From positions 1,202,574 to 1,266,573 of the forward strand of contig JH720303.1 in assembly GCA_000231825.2 (NCBI GenBank): a DNA stretch of 64,000 nt, read 5' to 3'. The notes below the pieces were generated by a model that saw only the letters and a program-made list of their open reading frames with translations, was not told where the DNA came from and did not search any database. Position numbers and translations under genes: made by a program. Within the stretch, counting starts at the first letter, position 1; the number at the start of each line of letters is the position of its first letter. Below are positions 12,045-25,225 of this stretch, piece after piece. This stretch comes from Tetrahymena elliotti 4EA (Eukaryota > Ciliophora > Oligohymenophorea > Hymenostomatida > Tetrahymenidae).

Positions 12045-13086
12045 GAGCTCTTATATAATTACTTAAACATAACAATAAATTCAGAGATTGTATAGCTGAT
12101 TGATTAATTGTCATTCAGCCAGCCACTTTACCTTATATATTGTTTAGAAAAATATTAACCAACCTTAATAAATAAATAGTAATTAAATTTCAATTAATTA
12201 AATTAATACATATTTCCCCTCAGCACTAAATCTATATTTCAATTCTAAGAAGCTTCTCACCATTATTCCATTTAGATGCGTTCCCCTACTCTATATCACA
12301 CATACTTTAATTGGTGATAATAGCGAATAAAAAGTGAAAGTTTTTTAGTTTAATTTATAAATAAAAAATAATAAGCCTATAATAAATAATAATTATTATC
12401 AGACATTTCAAATAATTTAAATTTTAAACTAATAATCTATAAATATAGTTAACATAATAATACCGCGCTAAGCCTCTTTTAATAATCTACTCGTCTCTAT
12501 AATAATCCACATTAAGATACTTTAATAATCTAATATAGAACATAACATCATAGATAAGAAGTCAACCAATATTTATTATCTTATTTTAATTTCAATTAGC
12601 AGGTAAATTATGACTCAAAACTTATCAATAAAGCTGTTGTAAAAATTTAGGTTATCAACAAAACAAAAGTAAATTTAAGTGCATGTTATTATTATTTAAT
12701 AAATTAATATTAACTTAAGTATTAGATAGAAATTCTATTATAATTATTCATTCATATAAAAAGTATTGTATTTTCTATTATTTCATGTCATTTTTATTAT
12801 TAATTTATTCTTTATTTTTATTAAAAATATTTCAAATTACTAATGTAATTCAAAAGGTATTATATTTATTTTATTATTTATCAAACATTTTTTTATATTT
12901 GTTGATTTTGTTAAATTTATTACTCTTTATTTTATTTTTTTGCCAGAAATTATTATTATTATTATTAACTTTAGCTAATTCATTAATATCTTTGGAAAAA
13001 GATTTTTTAATTTTTAGAAATCTGATAAAATTTCAAAAAAAATCTTAAATTTGGATACATCAAAATAAACTTTTAGAAAATCATAA
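12045..13086. other. Intergenic, no supported gene
   Basis: 1.0 kb between the KH gene stop and the Kelch gene ATG, AT-rich. A frame at 12785-13090 encodes a Leu/Ile/Phe-rich peptide, but T-rich sequence gives this by chance. It probably contains the KH gene 3' UTR and the Kelch gene promoter. Confidence 0.5.
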
Positions 13087-16000
13087 ATGAATAGTATTTT
13101 GTCAAATCTCTTTATAGAATTTAATTTTAAAAGTGTTTAGTTTTATCAAGATGTTATTGGGTATGCATTTATAGAAATTTAATGTGCATTGTAAGATGGA
13201 TAGAAGACTTAAATAGGGTGTATTAAAAGCGATAAAAGAAATTGTAAATTGGATAGTCCAATTTTAATTTAATTATAAAGTCCTGTACCATAAAATTAAT
13301 TTTGCCTTAATTTGTATTTATCAGTGAATGAAGATAAAATATTTCTATTAAGCAGTAAATAGATCTATGGAAATCATTTAAGTATTCCCTTTTCAGATGT
13401 CATATACTTTTAAAATTTAAGAGGAGATATAATAGCTGAGAGTTTATGCTTGATTTCTATTAAAAATTAATAAAATTTGAATATCTAATAGCTTATCAAT
13501 GAAAGTGTTAAGTTTGATTGGAAGAGAGTTCCTTCATTAAAAATTAATGAAGATTTATTCTATGATTGCTTAAGTAAATACTTATTTTTGAGTTTTCATT
13601 ACATAATTAATTTTAATTGACAGAAAAAATCTCAGGAGATATCTCTTATTAATTTGAAACACAAGATTTTGTTCTACTATGTGGAGAAGGTTAACTATTA
13701 AGATATTTTTATAGGTCAAATTTTGTTTAAATCAACTAAGTAGAAGATTAAATAAAAAAATTAAGTTATTTATCTATCGCAGCCTTACCTAATTAAGGCT
13801 TTTTTATATCAGGAGGAGTAGATTTGGAAAATCAAATTATTTATCCAGATTGTTATATATATAAACCTCAATTAAACTAAATAGGGTAGATAATTTCTTT
13901 GTAGTAAAAAAGATTTTATCACTCATCATGTTATTTTTAAAATTAAGTATTCATTACTGGTGGTCGGTAAATTTTTTTAAAAATATTAATTACTAACTTA
14001 TTTCATATATGAAATTTTTTTAGAATTTATGGGGATGATGAAGATTCTGTTTTATCTTGTTGTGAAGTCTATGATTTTACTTAGAAAAAATTTGTCTAAA
14101 TCTCTAAACTAAATTAGCAGAGATTTTCTCATGGAATGCTGTAAGTTAACGGTAAAATATATGTTTTTGGAGGTAACGATGGGTAATTAATTTATTAGTA
14201 AAAAATTATAAAAATAATTTATTCTTTATTTCTAAAGTTATAAAGACCTTAACTCTATTGAGATCTATTATTCAGATAAATGGGAATTAGTTTTTCTTGA
14301 TAATAATTCTCTTAAAATTAGAGATCCCTATTTGATTACTGAAGATAATTAATCTGTAATATTAATCAGTACATATGTTGAAGATGAAGAAGAAGAGGAT
14401 TAAGAAGAAAATTGCTAAAATATTAATATGGATTAAAAATAATAGACTTAATATATATGGAAAATAAATATGTTGAATTTTGAATTATAATAAATTGGAT
14501 TGTATGAAATTTAAGAATATGGCAAAAATATTATTTATTATGATAAATATTAAAAGAAAATAAATATTTTGGATCATACGAACAATAAAAATGAGTAATA
14601 AATCAAAACTGATTTATTAATTGTAAATAAGCAATTATTAAAATCTCCAAGTGAGTTGAATAAAATAAATTTGATGAGATATGCATCAACTTAAGGATAT
14701 TTTGAAATTATCAAACAAGGTAAAACTATAAAGCTTTATTAAGTATTTATAAATTAATTGAAGATATTTAATTGTAATAAAAGATTAAATATTCTATCCA
14801 GTTGAGATATGCGGTGACACTTTAACAATATTCAATGCTGATAGATCAAATTTATTAAAATAAATAAAATTTAATAGAGTATTTGAAGATATTATTTTTA
14901 TGGTTTAATTAGATTAAGGGAAAATATTGGTTGCAACTGAGTAATCTAAAAGAGAAAAAAGATGTTTTTTAGTTGATATTAATAACGAAATTTGTTATAG
15001 TACTTCATAAATGCGTGATTTTTCAGATACACCTAGCTTTCAATTTAATAAATTGACAGGATTACTTTATTATTTTTCTCAAAATGTTTGCTAGTATTAT
15101 TCTTAATTTACTAATGAGTGGAAAATTATTTAAAATATTTTTAAGACCAGCAAGATTAATAGATAAATAACATAAATAATATCATTTGAAAGTAAAAATG
15201 AAGATTAAATAATTTATCTAGTAATAAATCAAAGATACATAATGTCATTTGATGTACTCGAATGTGATATTAAATTAACTGCTTAAATTTAGAAAGAAGA
15301 AAATTCAGGCTTAGAAATCTCTTCAGAATTTTTAATAAGTTAATCTACTGCGTATAGTTCAGAGGAGCTCCTTGGATTATTACAAACTTAAAATTTTATT
15401 TCAACAAAAATTGAACAAAGCATCATTTATTTGAATAATTCCTCTTAAAATATTTCCTAAAGTCAAGAAATTCAATAATTTCAATGTTTTTAAATATCAT
15501 AAGATTCTTTAAACAATAAAGAAATTTTATTAAATGAATTCTAAATAAACTCTAGATCAGATATATCTAATCCAGATGACTCTTATCATTTGTTTGTGAT
15601 TACTGAGTCTGGAGAATATAAAATTTTGATATATTCACTCATCAGTTAATATTTCAGTTTATAGAATATTAATTAATAACACAACTCCCACAACTCTCGA
15701 TTAAAAAGCTTGAATAATTAAGACTATCTTAAAACTATTTACCTTTAAGCTCCCCCCTTTTACAGGTTATGTTCATGTATTAATTTAAGAAATTAGTAAA
15801 TATTGCTAGTAGGGGGAATTGAAGAAAAGTCTATAACAGGGAATGGTGTTAAAAAAGCTATAGTTTATGATACTACTACATAGTAATTTACTTATGTATA
15901 GGATATGAACCAGCCTAGAATAAATCATCAGTTAGTAAAATTAAAAAACTACATATTAGCTATTGGAGGTAGAGCTAACCTTAATTAAAATATGGGTTTA

Positions 16001-19000
16001 CAAACTGTGGAAAAGTATAATTATTTAGAAGATAAGTGGGAATTTGTATCATCAATAAACTACCCTAGGTAATACATGTTTAAAATTGTATTTTTATAAT
16101 TCTCTTAAAATTAACAAACAAACTAACAAATAAATTTAAATAAATTTCTATAAACAGATATAATTTTGCAGCTTGTAATGTAAATTAAAAAATTTTTATT
16201 TGTGGAGGAACTCACAATAAAGAACTTTTAGATTCCTTTGAAGTTTTAGAAGGCTAAGACTGGAGAATACTACCAGTTAAATTACCTTAAAGAATGGAGG
16301 GATTATGCCTGATACCCTAGAATTTTTAAGAAATAATAATCTTGGGAGGGTAAAAAATAAAAAAATAAAAGCATATTTACATTTTGAACTTGAATGATGT
16401 AAGTTTATATGAGTCTAAAAGAAGAATGAATACAGGCAGATCACATTTTCATGCATTTAATTATCAAGATTAAATTTTATTGTTAGGTGGAAAGTAAAAT
16501 TTAGAATTTGATATTGAAAAAATCACAGGTGTTTTAAGTAATTTTTTTTTTCTTGAATGATTTTTCAGATAAAAATGTATTTTTAACATATCAAAATGTA
16601 CAAGAATGCCATCCAATTCATTTTATTTAACACCTGATCGATATATTAATAATCCTTATTTATTTAAAAAGCTAAACAAGAGTCAAACCATTTAGAGGAT
16701 AATTGTAACAGTTAAATATTAAACAAAGCTATTTAACAAGAGGGTACAAATATGAGATTGCTATATAGTCATTTACTCAAAAATGATTTAAGTGAGTTTG
16801 GTGGAAGTCTTGTGAGAGGAAAATAAGTCTTAAATATTTCTTAGATTGCTTTAAATGATTCTACATTTCTTAATATATTTGGCGATTCCTATATTTATCG
16901 TTTAAATTTAAAATCTCTTGAATTTACTCATAAACAACCAATAAATTTGTCAGGAAATATCAGTAAAAATTTAAAAATTAATTGTTTTTTTTACCATAAA
17001 AATGATCAAATTTTTGAATTAAATATTTTAATTTATATATTCTCAACCACCCTATAAAAAGATACAAATTCATAGGTCAGTAACACTTTAATTTATTTAA
17101 AAATGTCCTCGAAAACAAATTTTATCATTTTAAAAATAAATTAAGAAGGATCAATTATTTTAAAAAAGCGTTGATAAGATTAATTTGCTGTTTCATATAA
17201 TCTCTCTGAATATTCACTATTTTTTTTACTTTAAAAGTTTTAGATTACAAAACAGCTAAATATTCTTCAGCTTGTAATATTCTTGATGGAAAGGTATTTA
17301 TCAGTGGTGGATTCAGCTAAGATGACAATTAAATTATACAGGATTGTTTTATTTACTCTACAATGACAAATACCTTTCAAAAAGTAAAAAGCATGGAAAC
17401 ACCTCGATTTTATCACTATTCAATATTTTTTATGGGATGCGTTTATATCTTTGCTGGAAGGTATTTATTTGTTTTACAATTAAGCATATCAGCTAATTTC
17501 TACTAAAGAAGCTGAATTTTATTTTTAATATTTTCTTCATTAACAGGGGTTACTAAAGCTTGTAAAAGTAAAATGATGCTAATTAATCAATTTAGGGAAG
17601 CTACAGTGACCTCACGAATATTTTAGATAGCTGTGAAAAATTTAATTTGAGAAATAATGAATGGGAGCCACTACCTAGACTCAATTTTGCAAGATAGTTG
17701 TGTGTGGCTGCAATTTATTAAAATAAGGTAATTTGTAACCAAAAATGTGAAATAAAAACAGGATTGAAATATTTTTAAATAAAAAAAATAAAGACATTTT
17801 TTTCTTTAAGCTTTTAAACTGCAATTTCCATTAAAATCATAACTATTCTAGCTATTTAGTGTTGGTTTACTAATCTAGGAATATTTAAAAATATCAGCTT
17901 ATTTTTTGTTTTTGTTATCACTGGGGAATTAATTTTTCAAAAAAAAAAACCAAATAAAAAATAAATATAAACTTGTGGTTAAAAAGGGGAAGAATTAAAT
18001 CTAAGGGTTGTTGATTACCTTAAAAAACAAACAGATAGAACAAATAAATTTAAAAAGTCCTTAGTATTTTTCAGACGATAATTTTCTTCTTTTAGACAAA
18101 TTGTGTATGATACATTTCCAATAATTAGGTTTTAAATAAAGCTGAGTAAGCTGATGTTATTTACACAAACAATTTTTTTCACCCTGAAATATATGATTTT
18201 TTTCTATTTAAATACTAAGATTCATACAATAATAATGTGACTCTTTAAATTTTATCATATTACAGATTACAATCTAGCTAGCTGGGGAAAAAATAAATCG
18301 AATAAGTTAAAGTATTCATTCTATTTTTTAATTATTTTTATTGATAAAATTTCTGTATCAATTTATCTTTAATTTGTTGATAAATCATACAGGGACCGAC
18401 AATCTCAATACCCGAAAAAATACGTATTAATAAAAATCTTATGATTTACAGAAAAAATTTTTATTAGATTACATCAATTATTTGTTTTCCAGCAACTCTA
18501 ACACCAAAAAATGAAGAAACTAACTATTTCTATTTGGATTTGGGTAGGATTTTTAAACAAAATTTTGGCCAGACTAGTAAAAAATACTTAAAAACATAAT
18601 TTTTATTTAAATTTTCCTTGCCCCAACAATTTACAATTTTTAATATTTTCTAAATAAAAACAAATACAATTAGGTCTATGTGATAGGTGGTTCAAACGAT
18701 TAAATCAAGATTTAGCAAATAGAAAAATTAGACGAAAGTGCTGGCTTATGGGAAACAATATCCTTCTACCTAAAAGAAGGGGTAGAGAGCTCTTTATCAT
18801 TTTGGATTTCTGATTAGGAATTTATCATTTTAGGAGGTGAGTATGATCAACTTCACTTAAACAGTAACGAGAATAAAGAAAGCAAATTAAAACAAGGTGA
18901 CTTTTATGAAGGTCTTTAAGATAAAAAGTGTAATCAAATAAGTGCTATATTAAAAATGTAAATAGTAAATTTTTAAAGAGAGCTAACTACCTTAGAGTTC

Positions 19001-19327
19001 CCTAGATTTAAGATATAATAATTATTGCAAAATTTATCAAATGACATAATCTCTAATTCTGATAGTATGTAATATATAGAAGATTTTAAAGATATAATTT
19101 ATTTTTCTTAACCTTCTTTATTCAAATTTGCTTACTATGATCAATCAATTATATTTGTACTTGAGAATTAAGGACTCATTTTTACAGCAGATTAAAAAGA
19201 GCAGTAAAGTAATTTATAAAGAAAGCTCAAATTCGTTGTAAAGATGTCATTAAATCCACATTAGATTTCTTTAGTCCCTCATTATTTTGAAGATTACAAA
19301 GATTTTACTCCTTATCCTTTTGCTTGA
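13087..19327 (+). CDS. Very large Kelch-repeat protein
   Basis: One gene of at least a dozen exons. Well-phased exons: 13087-13573, 13624-13966, 14024-14182, 14238-14719, 14802-16068, 16158-16537, 16672-17079, 17238-17460, 17547-17727 (1,310 residues). It then continues through about 17971-18063, 18129-18311, 18493-18543 (or 18393-18543) and 18674-19327 (TGA), about 1,650-1,700 residues in all. Kelch signatures recur: VFITGG, IYVFGGNDG, QILLVGG, YILAIGG, IFICGG, EIIILGG, QILLLGG, VFISGG, VYVIGG and FIILGG, often followed by E-x-Y/F-x6-W. This implies two or more beta-propellers separated by a roughly 500-residue Ser/Gln-rich spacer. Kelch propellers bind other proteins, for example actin or ubiquitin-ligase substrates. 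No BTB, kinase or membrane segment was seen. Doubtful points: the acceptor between 17728 and 17971, and the exon before 18674, where only the shorter choice keeps phase. A split into two genes is possible but no start or stop forces it. Confidence 0.8.
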
Positions 19328-22300
19328 AATAATGTTTTTGGGATGAAATGTTCAAATTATTTACATGCGTTATAAAGTATAGACACTGATTAGTATTTTT
19401 TGCAAACTTTTTATGTTATATTTTGTCAATTAAAATAAAAAAAATTGAAAGAAAATTTATGTAATCCTTATTTATTTATAATCTGGAATTTATTTGCAAT
19501 ATTTATGCTAACTTAAAAAAAATAATCTATTAAGTTCGCTTTTAGAAATGTCATAATTATATGGCTTACATTTAAAGTTATTACCTTAATAATCATAAAA
19601 ATCATTAATCAATTAAATTGCTTATTTCATATTTTAAATTAAAATGGTTATATCTCAAACTATGATTCAAGCAAATTCAAAAGATTTATAATGTTAAGAC
19701 TATTATTCAAGATTAACAAATAATTTTAGATAAAGGAGCAGTATTAAATTTAATATTTTGAAATTTCTTCATTTTTTTTGTAAATAGATTAAAATTTTTA
19801 TTTTCTTACTTTATCAAAGTTAAAAATAATAAAATCCAACTTTCAATTAATAAAATACCCTACGGTCTCTTTTTGTTTGTTTATTTATTTTTTAGTTAAG
19901 CACAAAACATGATAAAATTGTTTAGTAAATTATGTTCTATAATTAGATTTTATTAATAATTTACATAATTTAAAAATTTATTGAAGATTATTGTACTATT
20001 TATTTAAAATGTAATCAATAATCAATTTTTAATTTTATTTAAAAATTTTATTACAAACATAGTAGTGCTAAATAAATCTATTACAAATACCTAATTAATT
20101 TACTTATTTGATATTTTATTCCTATATCTGGCTAATTTGGAATATTTACTCAATAGTTTTTCAATATTTTTGTTTGCAAAAAAGTAAAAAATACATTTTC
20201 ATTTACATGCTGGAAAACAAATAAAAAACTTTTTGGTGCTAAAATAGTAGCAATAATTCCATATTTATGATTTGAAAAGATTAACTTTTTATATGAACAC
20301 GGCTTATTTTTCTACACTTGGATATGAATTTTTGTATATTATAAATAGTTATTATTTCTAAATTTAGTTTATAATGTATATAAATAATTGGTGTAAGTAA
20401 ACAAATTTTGTAAAAATCTAGATAAATTTCTACTAACCTTCTTGAAAATTTATTTCAAATATTCTGTAAAATATATAAAAATCCTACTTCTTAAAAAACC
20501 TATTTCTTAATATAATAATGCTTGATAGGAAATTTTTTCTGATTTTTCCCAATAATCAATATTTTAATTTTGAAGAGTTAATCAAAACCTGATGAATTTA
20601 ACTTTTGTTGGATAAATAAATAAATTATTGATTATATAGAATCGAATATTTTATATTAAAACTAATACTTTTAAGAAGACCATCAATATTTAAGGTCATA
20701 AAACAATGAGAAAATGAGTTCATTAAATTATATTTAGTTTCTATGTAAAATTTAAAAAATAATAAATTTTTTATTTCCATAAAATTCTAAATCACCTTTT
20801 TTTGTTTCCCCTAATTATATCATAATAGCTTACATACTTATTTATGCTTCTATTATTCAAATATAAAATGCCTTAGATAAAATATCAGAAACATTTTATC
20901 TATTAGGATAAAAAAGTTAAAAAAAAAAATGAAATATTCTTGTTTACGCTAAATTAGAAAAAAGACTTTAATACTGCTAAAATTTTTATTTTTGAATAAA
21001 TGAAACAAATTTTTTTCAAAAGTTTTTGGATAAAAAAATAACAAAGGAAAATCGAATTTATTAAATAGAAATAATTTTTATAAATCTCCTATAGATCATA
21101 CTTTGGGTTGAAGTGTTTTATATTCTATGGTTTAAATAACAAGCTTTAATTGGTTATGAGGGTATCTCTATTAATTTATTTAGATATTGATCCATTAATC
21201 TTTTGGGTGAATTATTTAATGGAAATCGTCAATCATGTGAGGTTTTTGGTGTTTTATTTTCTTAGTATTAAAAATTTAATAAATAATATAATAATAATCT
21301 CTTATTTTTTTAATATAAAAAGTCATCATTCTCCTCTCTAAATAGCATTATTTTTATTTTTAATTCAAATAAAACATAACTTATTTATGCTAGTTTTGTT
21401 TTTAGATTTTCATTCAACTGGGCTAGAGTTGAAGAATTTATGGCTAATAAAGAAAATAAAAGAATATTTAATAATGAAATATGTAAGTATATATCTGAAT
21501 TCTTTTCATTAAAAATTATCAAGCAAAAAACTGTAAACTATGATTTATTTTATTCAACCTCTATTTTTCTATGTAAAATTTACTTTTTTAATTGATTAAA
21601 GTTGTTTGGTAAATAAAAGTCATAAATTTAAATATAATACACATTAATGCAAACCTCCTCACTTATTTTTCCCGAATTGGAAAATTGAATGTTTTTTGTA
21701 AAACTTAATTTTATTATCATCTCTAATAGAATTTTGATGATTAAATCTTTTTTGGAATAGAATAAATTAGTGGGATTGTTTGAAAAAAAAAAATTTTTTT
21801 CTTTCCCTATCAAATTTTTAAGAAGAATTTTTCGTAAGAGAAAAAAGATTCACACTCACTTTTAAGGATATCATACATCTGTAAACTGAAATACACTTTC
21901 TATCAATTGAAAATATTCTATAATTGTCTTTGTACTAATTCATATTATTAGATGAACTCTTAAAATAGAAACATCCAAAGAAAAGAAAGATAAAATCAAG
22001 AATTCTGCATATTTAGTTCAAAATTTGAAAATAACTAAAAGCTTTTGGTATTAATTACAAATACACTTAATAAAAAGATTATTTTATTTCAATAATTTTA
22101 CAAAGAATATGATAGAGTTTAAATGATAATTTTTTATATGAATAAATTAATTTTTATAGAATACAAAATATTGAATGATTTGATACACTTAGTTTTAATA
22201 CAAGTCAGTGGCATTATTTTCATTTTGAAATTGCGAAATAAACAATTATAATTAAGTTTGATAGAGAAAGAAGTGAAATATAATGTAAATATGAAAACAT

Positions 22301-22900
22301 GATTCACATTTAGTAGTGAGAGGAATTGATTGATTGATCTATTGATTTATTGATGTTGAGATTACAAAGTAAGGATGCAATTTTAAGTAATTAATTGATT
22401 ATATTTTTTAATTTATAAAGTTATTAATATTTATATAAGGTTTAATTAATTGCTTAGCTTTTTTTAAAGATTTTTGTTAATTAGGATTAAAATAATTAAT
22501 ATACTTGTAATAGAGTTAGTTAGTTATTAAATAGTTAGTTAGTATTATAATCTCAATCACATTTAACAATTAAAATAATCATTCTTATGATTTGAGAAGA
22601 AAAAATTAATAATTAATCACTACTTTTCTACCTTTTCTATCAAGTATTTATTTACTTACTTATCAATTGAGGTATTGGTTATATAAGTGTATCAGTCACT
22701 CTGCTTTAGTTATAAATTTATTTACTATTTTATTAATAAATGAATATTTGTCTATGAGATCATTAGCTTTTTCAGATCATTGTTTATCATTACTATTTAA
22801 AATTGAATATTCTTTTATATAGAGTAGTTTTATAGTTATTATTTTTATAATTTGTTGTTTATTATTCCTATTTAAATACCAAGAAAGTGAAAATTTTTTT
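19328..22900. other. Gene-poor region between convergent genes
   Basis: 3.6 kb between the Kelch gene stop (plus) and the Asn/Gln-rich gene stop (minus). Very AT-rich with simple-sequence patches. The longest frame is 21229-21813 on the minus strand, open without TGA but with no recognisable motif. I see no RNA gene. Confidence 0.5.
22311..22360. repeat. ATTG/GATT simple-sequence patch
   Basis: Short ATTGATTGATT-type tetranucleotide repeat in the gene-poor region. A similar TAGTTAGTTAG patch lies at about 22515-22545, and further GATTGATT runs occur near 26510 and 26675. Ordinary low-complexity DNA for such a genome. Confidence 0.6.
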
Positions 22901-25225
22901 TCACGAGTATTCGGGATAGGTATTATAATCTCCAATATTACTGCTTAGCATATTGTAATGTTAGTTTGTGCTTGAATTAAATTAATTCATTCCGTTGTTC
23001 ATCTCATTCTCATCATCAAAATAGTTTTTATCATTATTATCGAAGAGATCATCTATGCAATTATTGTTGACTTAATTATTGCTACTTGCATATATATCTT
23101 CGTTTTCTAGTTCATTATCAAGCTTTCGATCAATAAAGAAATCTTAGAGTCCTTGCTCTATATTTTCTTAATGATACATGTTCTAACCGTGTTCAAAGCT
23201 ATCAATCATTCCTGCATTCTGAGGAGATTAGCTTGTTCTGGAAGCTATTGTAGATGGAGTATTTTATATTTGTTAGCTTTCGCCATTTGTATATCCATAC
23301 CCATTGTATTGATTATTATATTATAGAGATCCTTTAGGGTAGGTGTTAGCTTTCATTTAGTTGTGATAGTTATATTAGTTTGATTAGGGATGACTATATT
23401 AAGAATTATATTTAGGATTATATTAATCACTTTGATTTGTATAAGGTGGGACAATAGCTGACTAGGTATGCTAGAAAGCTGGTGGCTCATTGTAAATGTT
23501 ACCTATTTTATTAAAGATAATATTAGAACAGTTTAATAGAGAAAGAGAAATAAAATTTAAAATTTGGCAGAAAAAAATGTAGGGATTCAAAAAAATTTTT
23601 ATTGATTCAATAGAATTCTTATAGAATTTTTTAATTAAAGAGAATATTCTTAATTTTAAGGAGTTTTCATAAGACATTTCTTATTAATTTATCATCAAAA
23701 ATTAATATTTAGCAAATGTTTGTTAAAATATGCTTTTTTGATCAAAATACATTGGAGAGAGAATAATCAATATTTTTCGAGTGCATAAGATTAATTATTT
23801 TGATTTTAGATTATTATTTTGCGCAAAAGAAAAACTTTGAAATCATGGTATTTAAATTTTTTTTTTGATGGATGGGTGGATGGATTGATGGTTTATTTTA
23901 TTTAGAAAATACCTAAAAAATTATCTACGTCTTTTTGATTAATTTTTAGCCAAAATTTTTTATCAAGCTCTTCCAAATTTAGCAAATTTGAAGAGAAATG
24001 ATGAATAAAAATAAAATCTAACAAAATGAAAGATTTTGGGTATATTAAGGGTATAGATAGATAGATTGATAGCTTCAAATCATTTGGAAATCAAAAAATA
24101 AATAAAAATTCTATTAATTAAAACTCTTCTTGCTTTTAATCAATTTTTGCTACCCAATCATTATTTCTTTGAATCAATCAATCAATTAACATATGATATA
24201 TAGAGTTTTTACTTTCTTTCCTTCCTTCAATAAAAAATAGAAGAAGAGAAGAAGAAATAAATAATAGTCCTCTAATACATCAAACAAAATGACATCAAAA
24301 TCTAAATTTAGGAAAATAGTTTTAAATTACATGAATCTGGATAGCGTTAGTCTATAGCGCACCATGAATTAGATTTCTGAATTATTGGTTCAGAGGTGTT
24401 ATAAGGGGGTACTTTATTTTGATAGATAGAATTATCGCAGTCCTATTGTGAGGAGTTGGAGTATGGAGCATTTGTACTACTACTCATACTGTTAGCGCAG
24501 CTACTTGCTTATTTTACATATGGTGAGGCATGACTATTAGGATTCTTAGTTGCATTATTGTCATATTACATTTGGTGAATTTGTTAAATATTTTATTATT
24601 TTACATTATTTTAGAAAGAGTTAGTAGAAGAATTGAATAAATTCTTATTATTTCCACTATTTGCTTAAGGTTGAGGGTTTGAATAGGGATAGGTATGCTA
24701 TTGGCTGATTCTTTAGTTAGCAGGGTTATAAGCAGGTACAGCACTCTATGTTGGAGATGTGAGAGAGCTACTGGTTAGTTAAGTGCTACTGGCGTTAGAT
24801 GAATTTTAGTTTAACAATTGGTTAGGATAATTAGGGTTAGTATTATGTTGATTGCTTTGAGGAGCTTATGGTTGATAGTGAGAAGAGTATATAGGGTTAT
24901 ATGGATTATGTAAGGAACTAATTTAATCGAAAGAGCCAGTGTGAGGATAGCTCGACTAATAATGCTAATACGAAGGGATGGATGCAGCTCTCTAGCGGTT
25001 CTAAGAAGGGTAAGGAGGAATCTAATTACGCATAATATTTTCTTGATTCTATCTGAGCTCCCTTCTCAGCTTTGCTAACTTTGAAAGAACTGGTTCAGTA
25101 TTGCGACGAGTTCTATTATGTGTAGGACTTTAAATAGTACTACTCTTCTTCCTTAATTGCTTTTCTTTGACAATAAAGATCTTTTTCTTTTTCTGTGCTT
25201 GGTTTTGAAGTATTTCGTTTTTCAT
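22901..25225 (-). CDS. Asn/Gln/Ser/Pro/Tyr-rich disordered protein
   Basis: Two exons, 25225-24331 and 23502-22901, joined over an 828-nt intron in phase 1, give 498 residues and a TGA stop. The N-terminus is basic (KKKKIFIVKEKQLRKKSS, then RTRRNTEP). The remainder is low-complexity, rich in Asn, Gln, Ser, Pro and Tyr, with an acidic Asn/Asp-rich final 100 residues. No folded domain is recognised. The composition is prion-like and could drive condensation or RNP association (inference only). The intron stays open in frame with exon 2 back to 23677, so an alternative start there cannot be excluded. But exon 1 shares the composition of exon 2 while the intron stretch is Ile/Phe/Leu-rich, so splicing is preferred. 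Confidence 0.75.

Noticed and set aside
12785..13090. Leu/Ile/Phe-rich, membrane-like frame upstream of the Kelch gene
   Set aside because: T-rich sequence encodes such peptides by default, and its TGA overlaps the Kelch ATG. No family resemblance.
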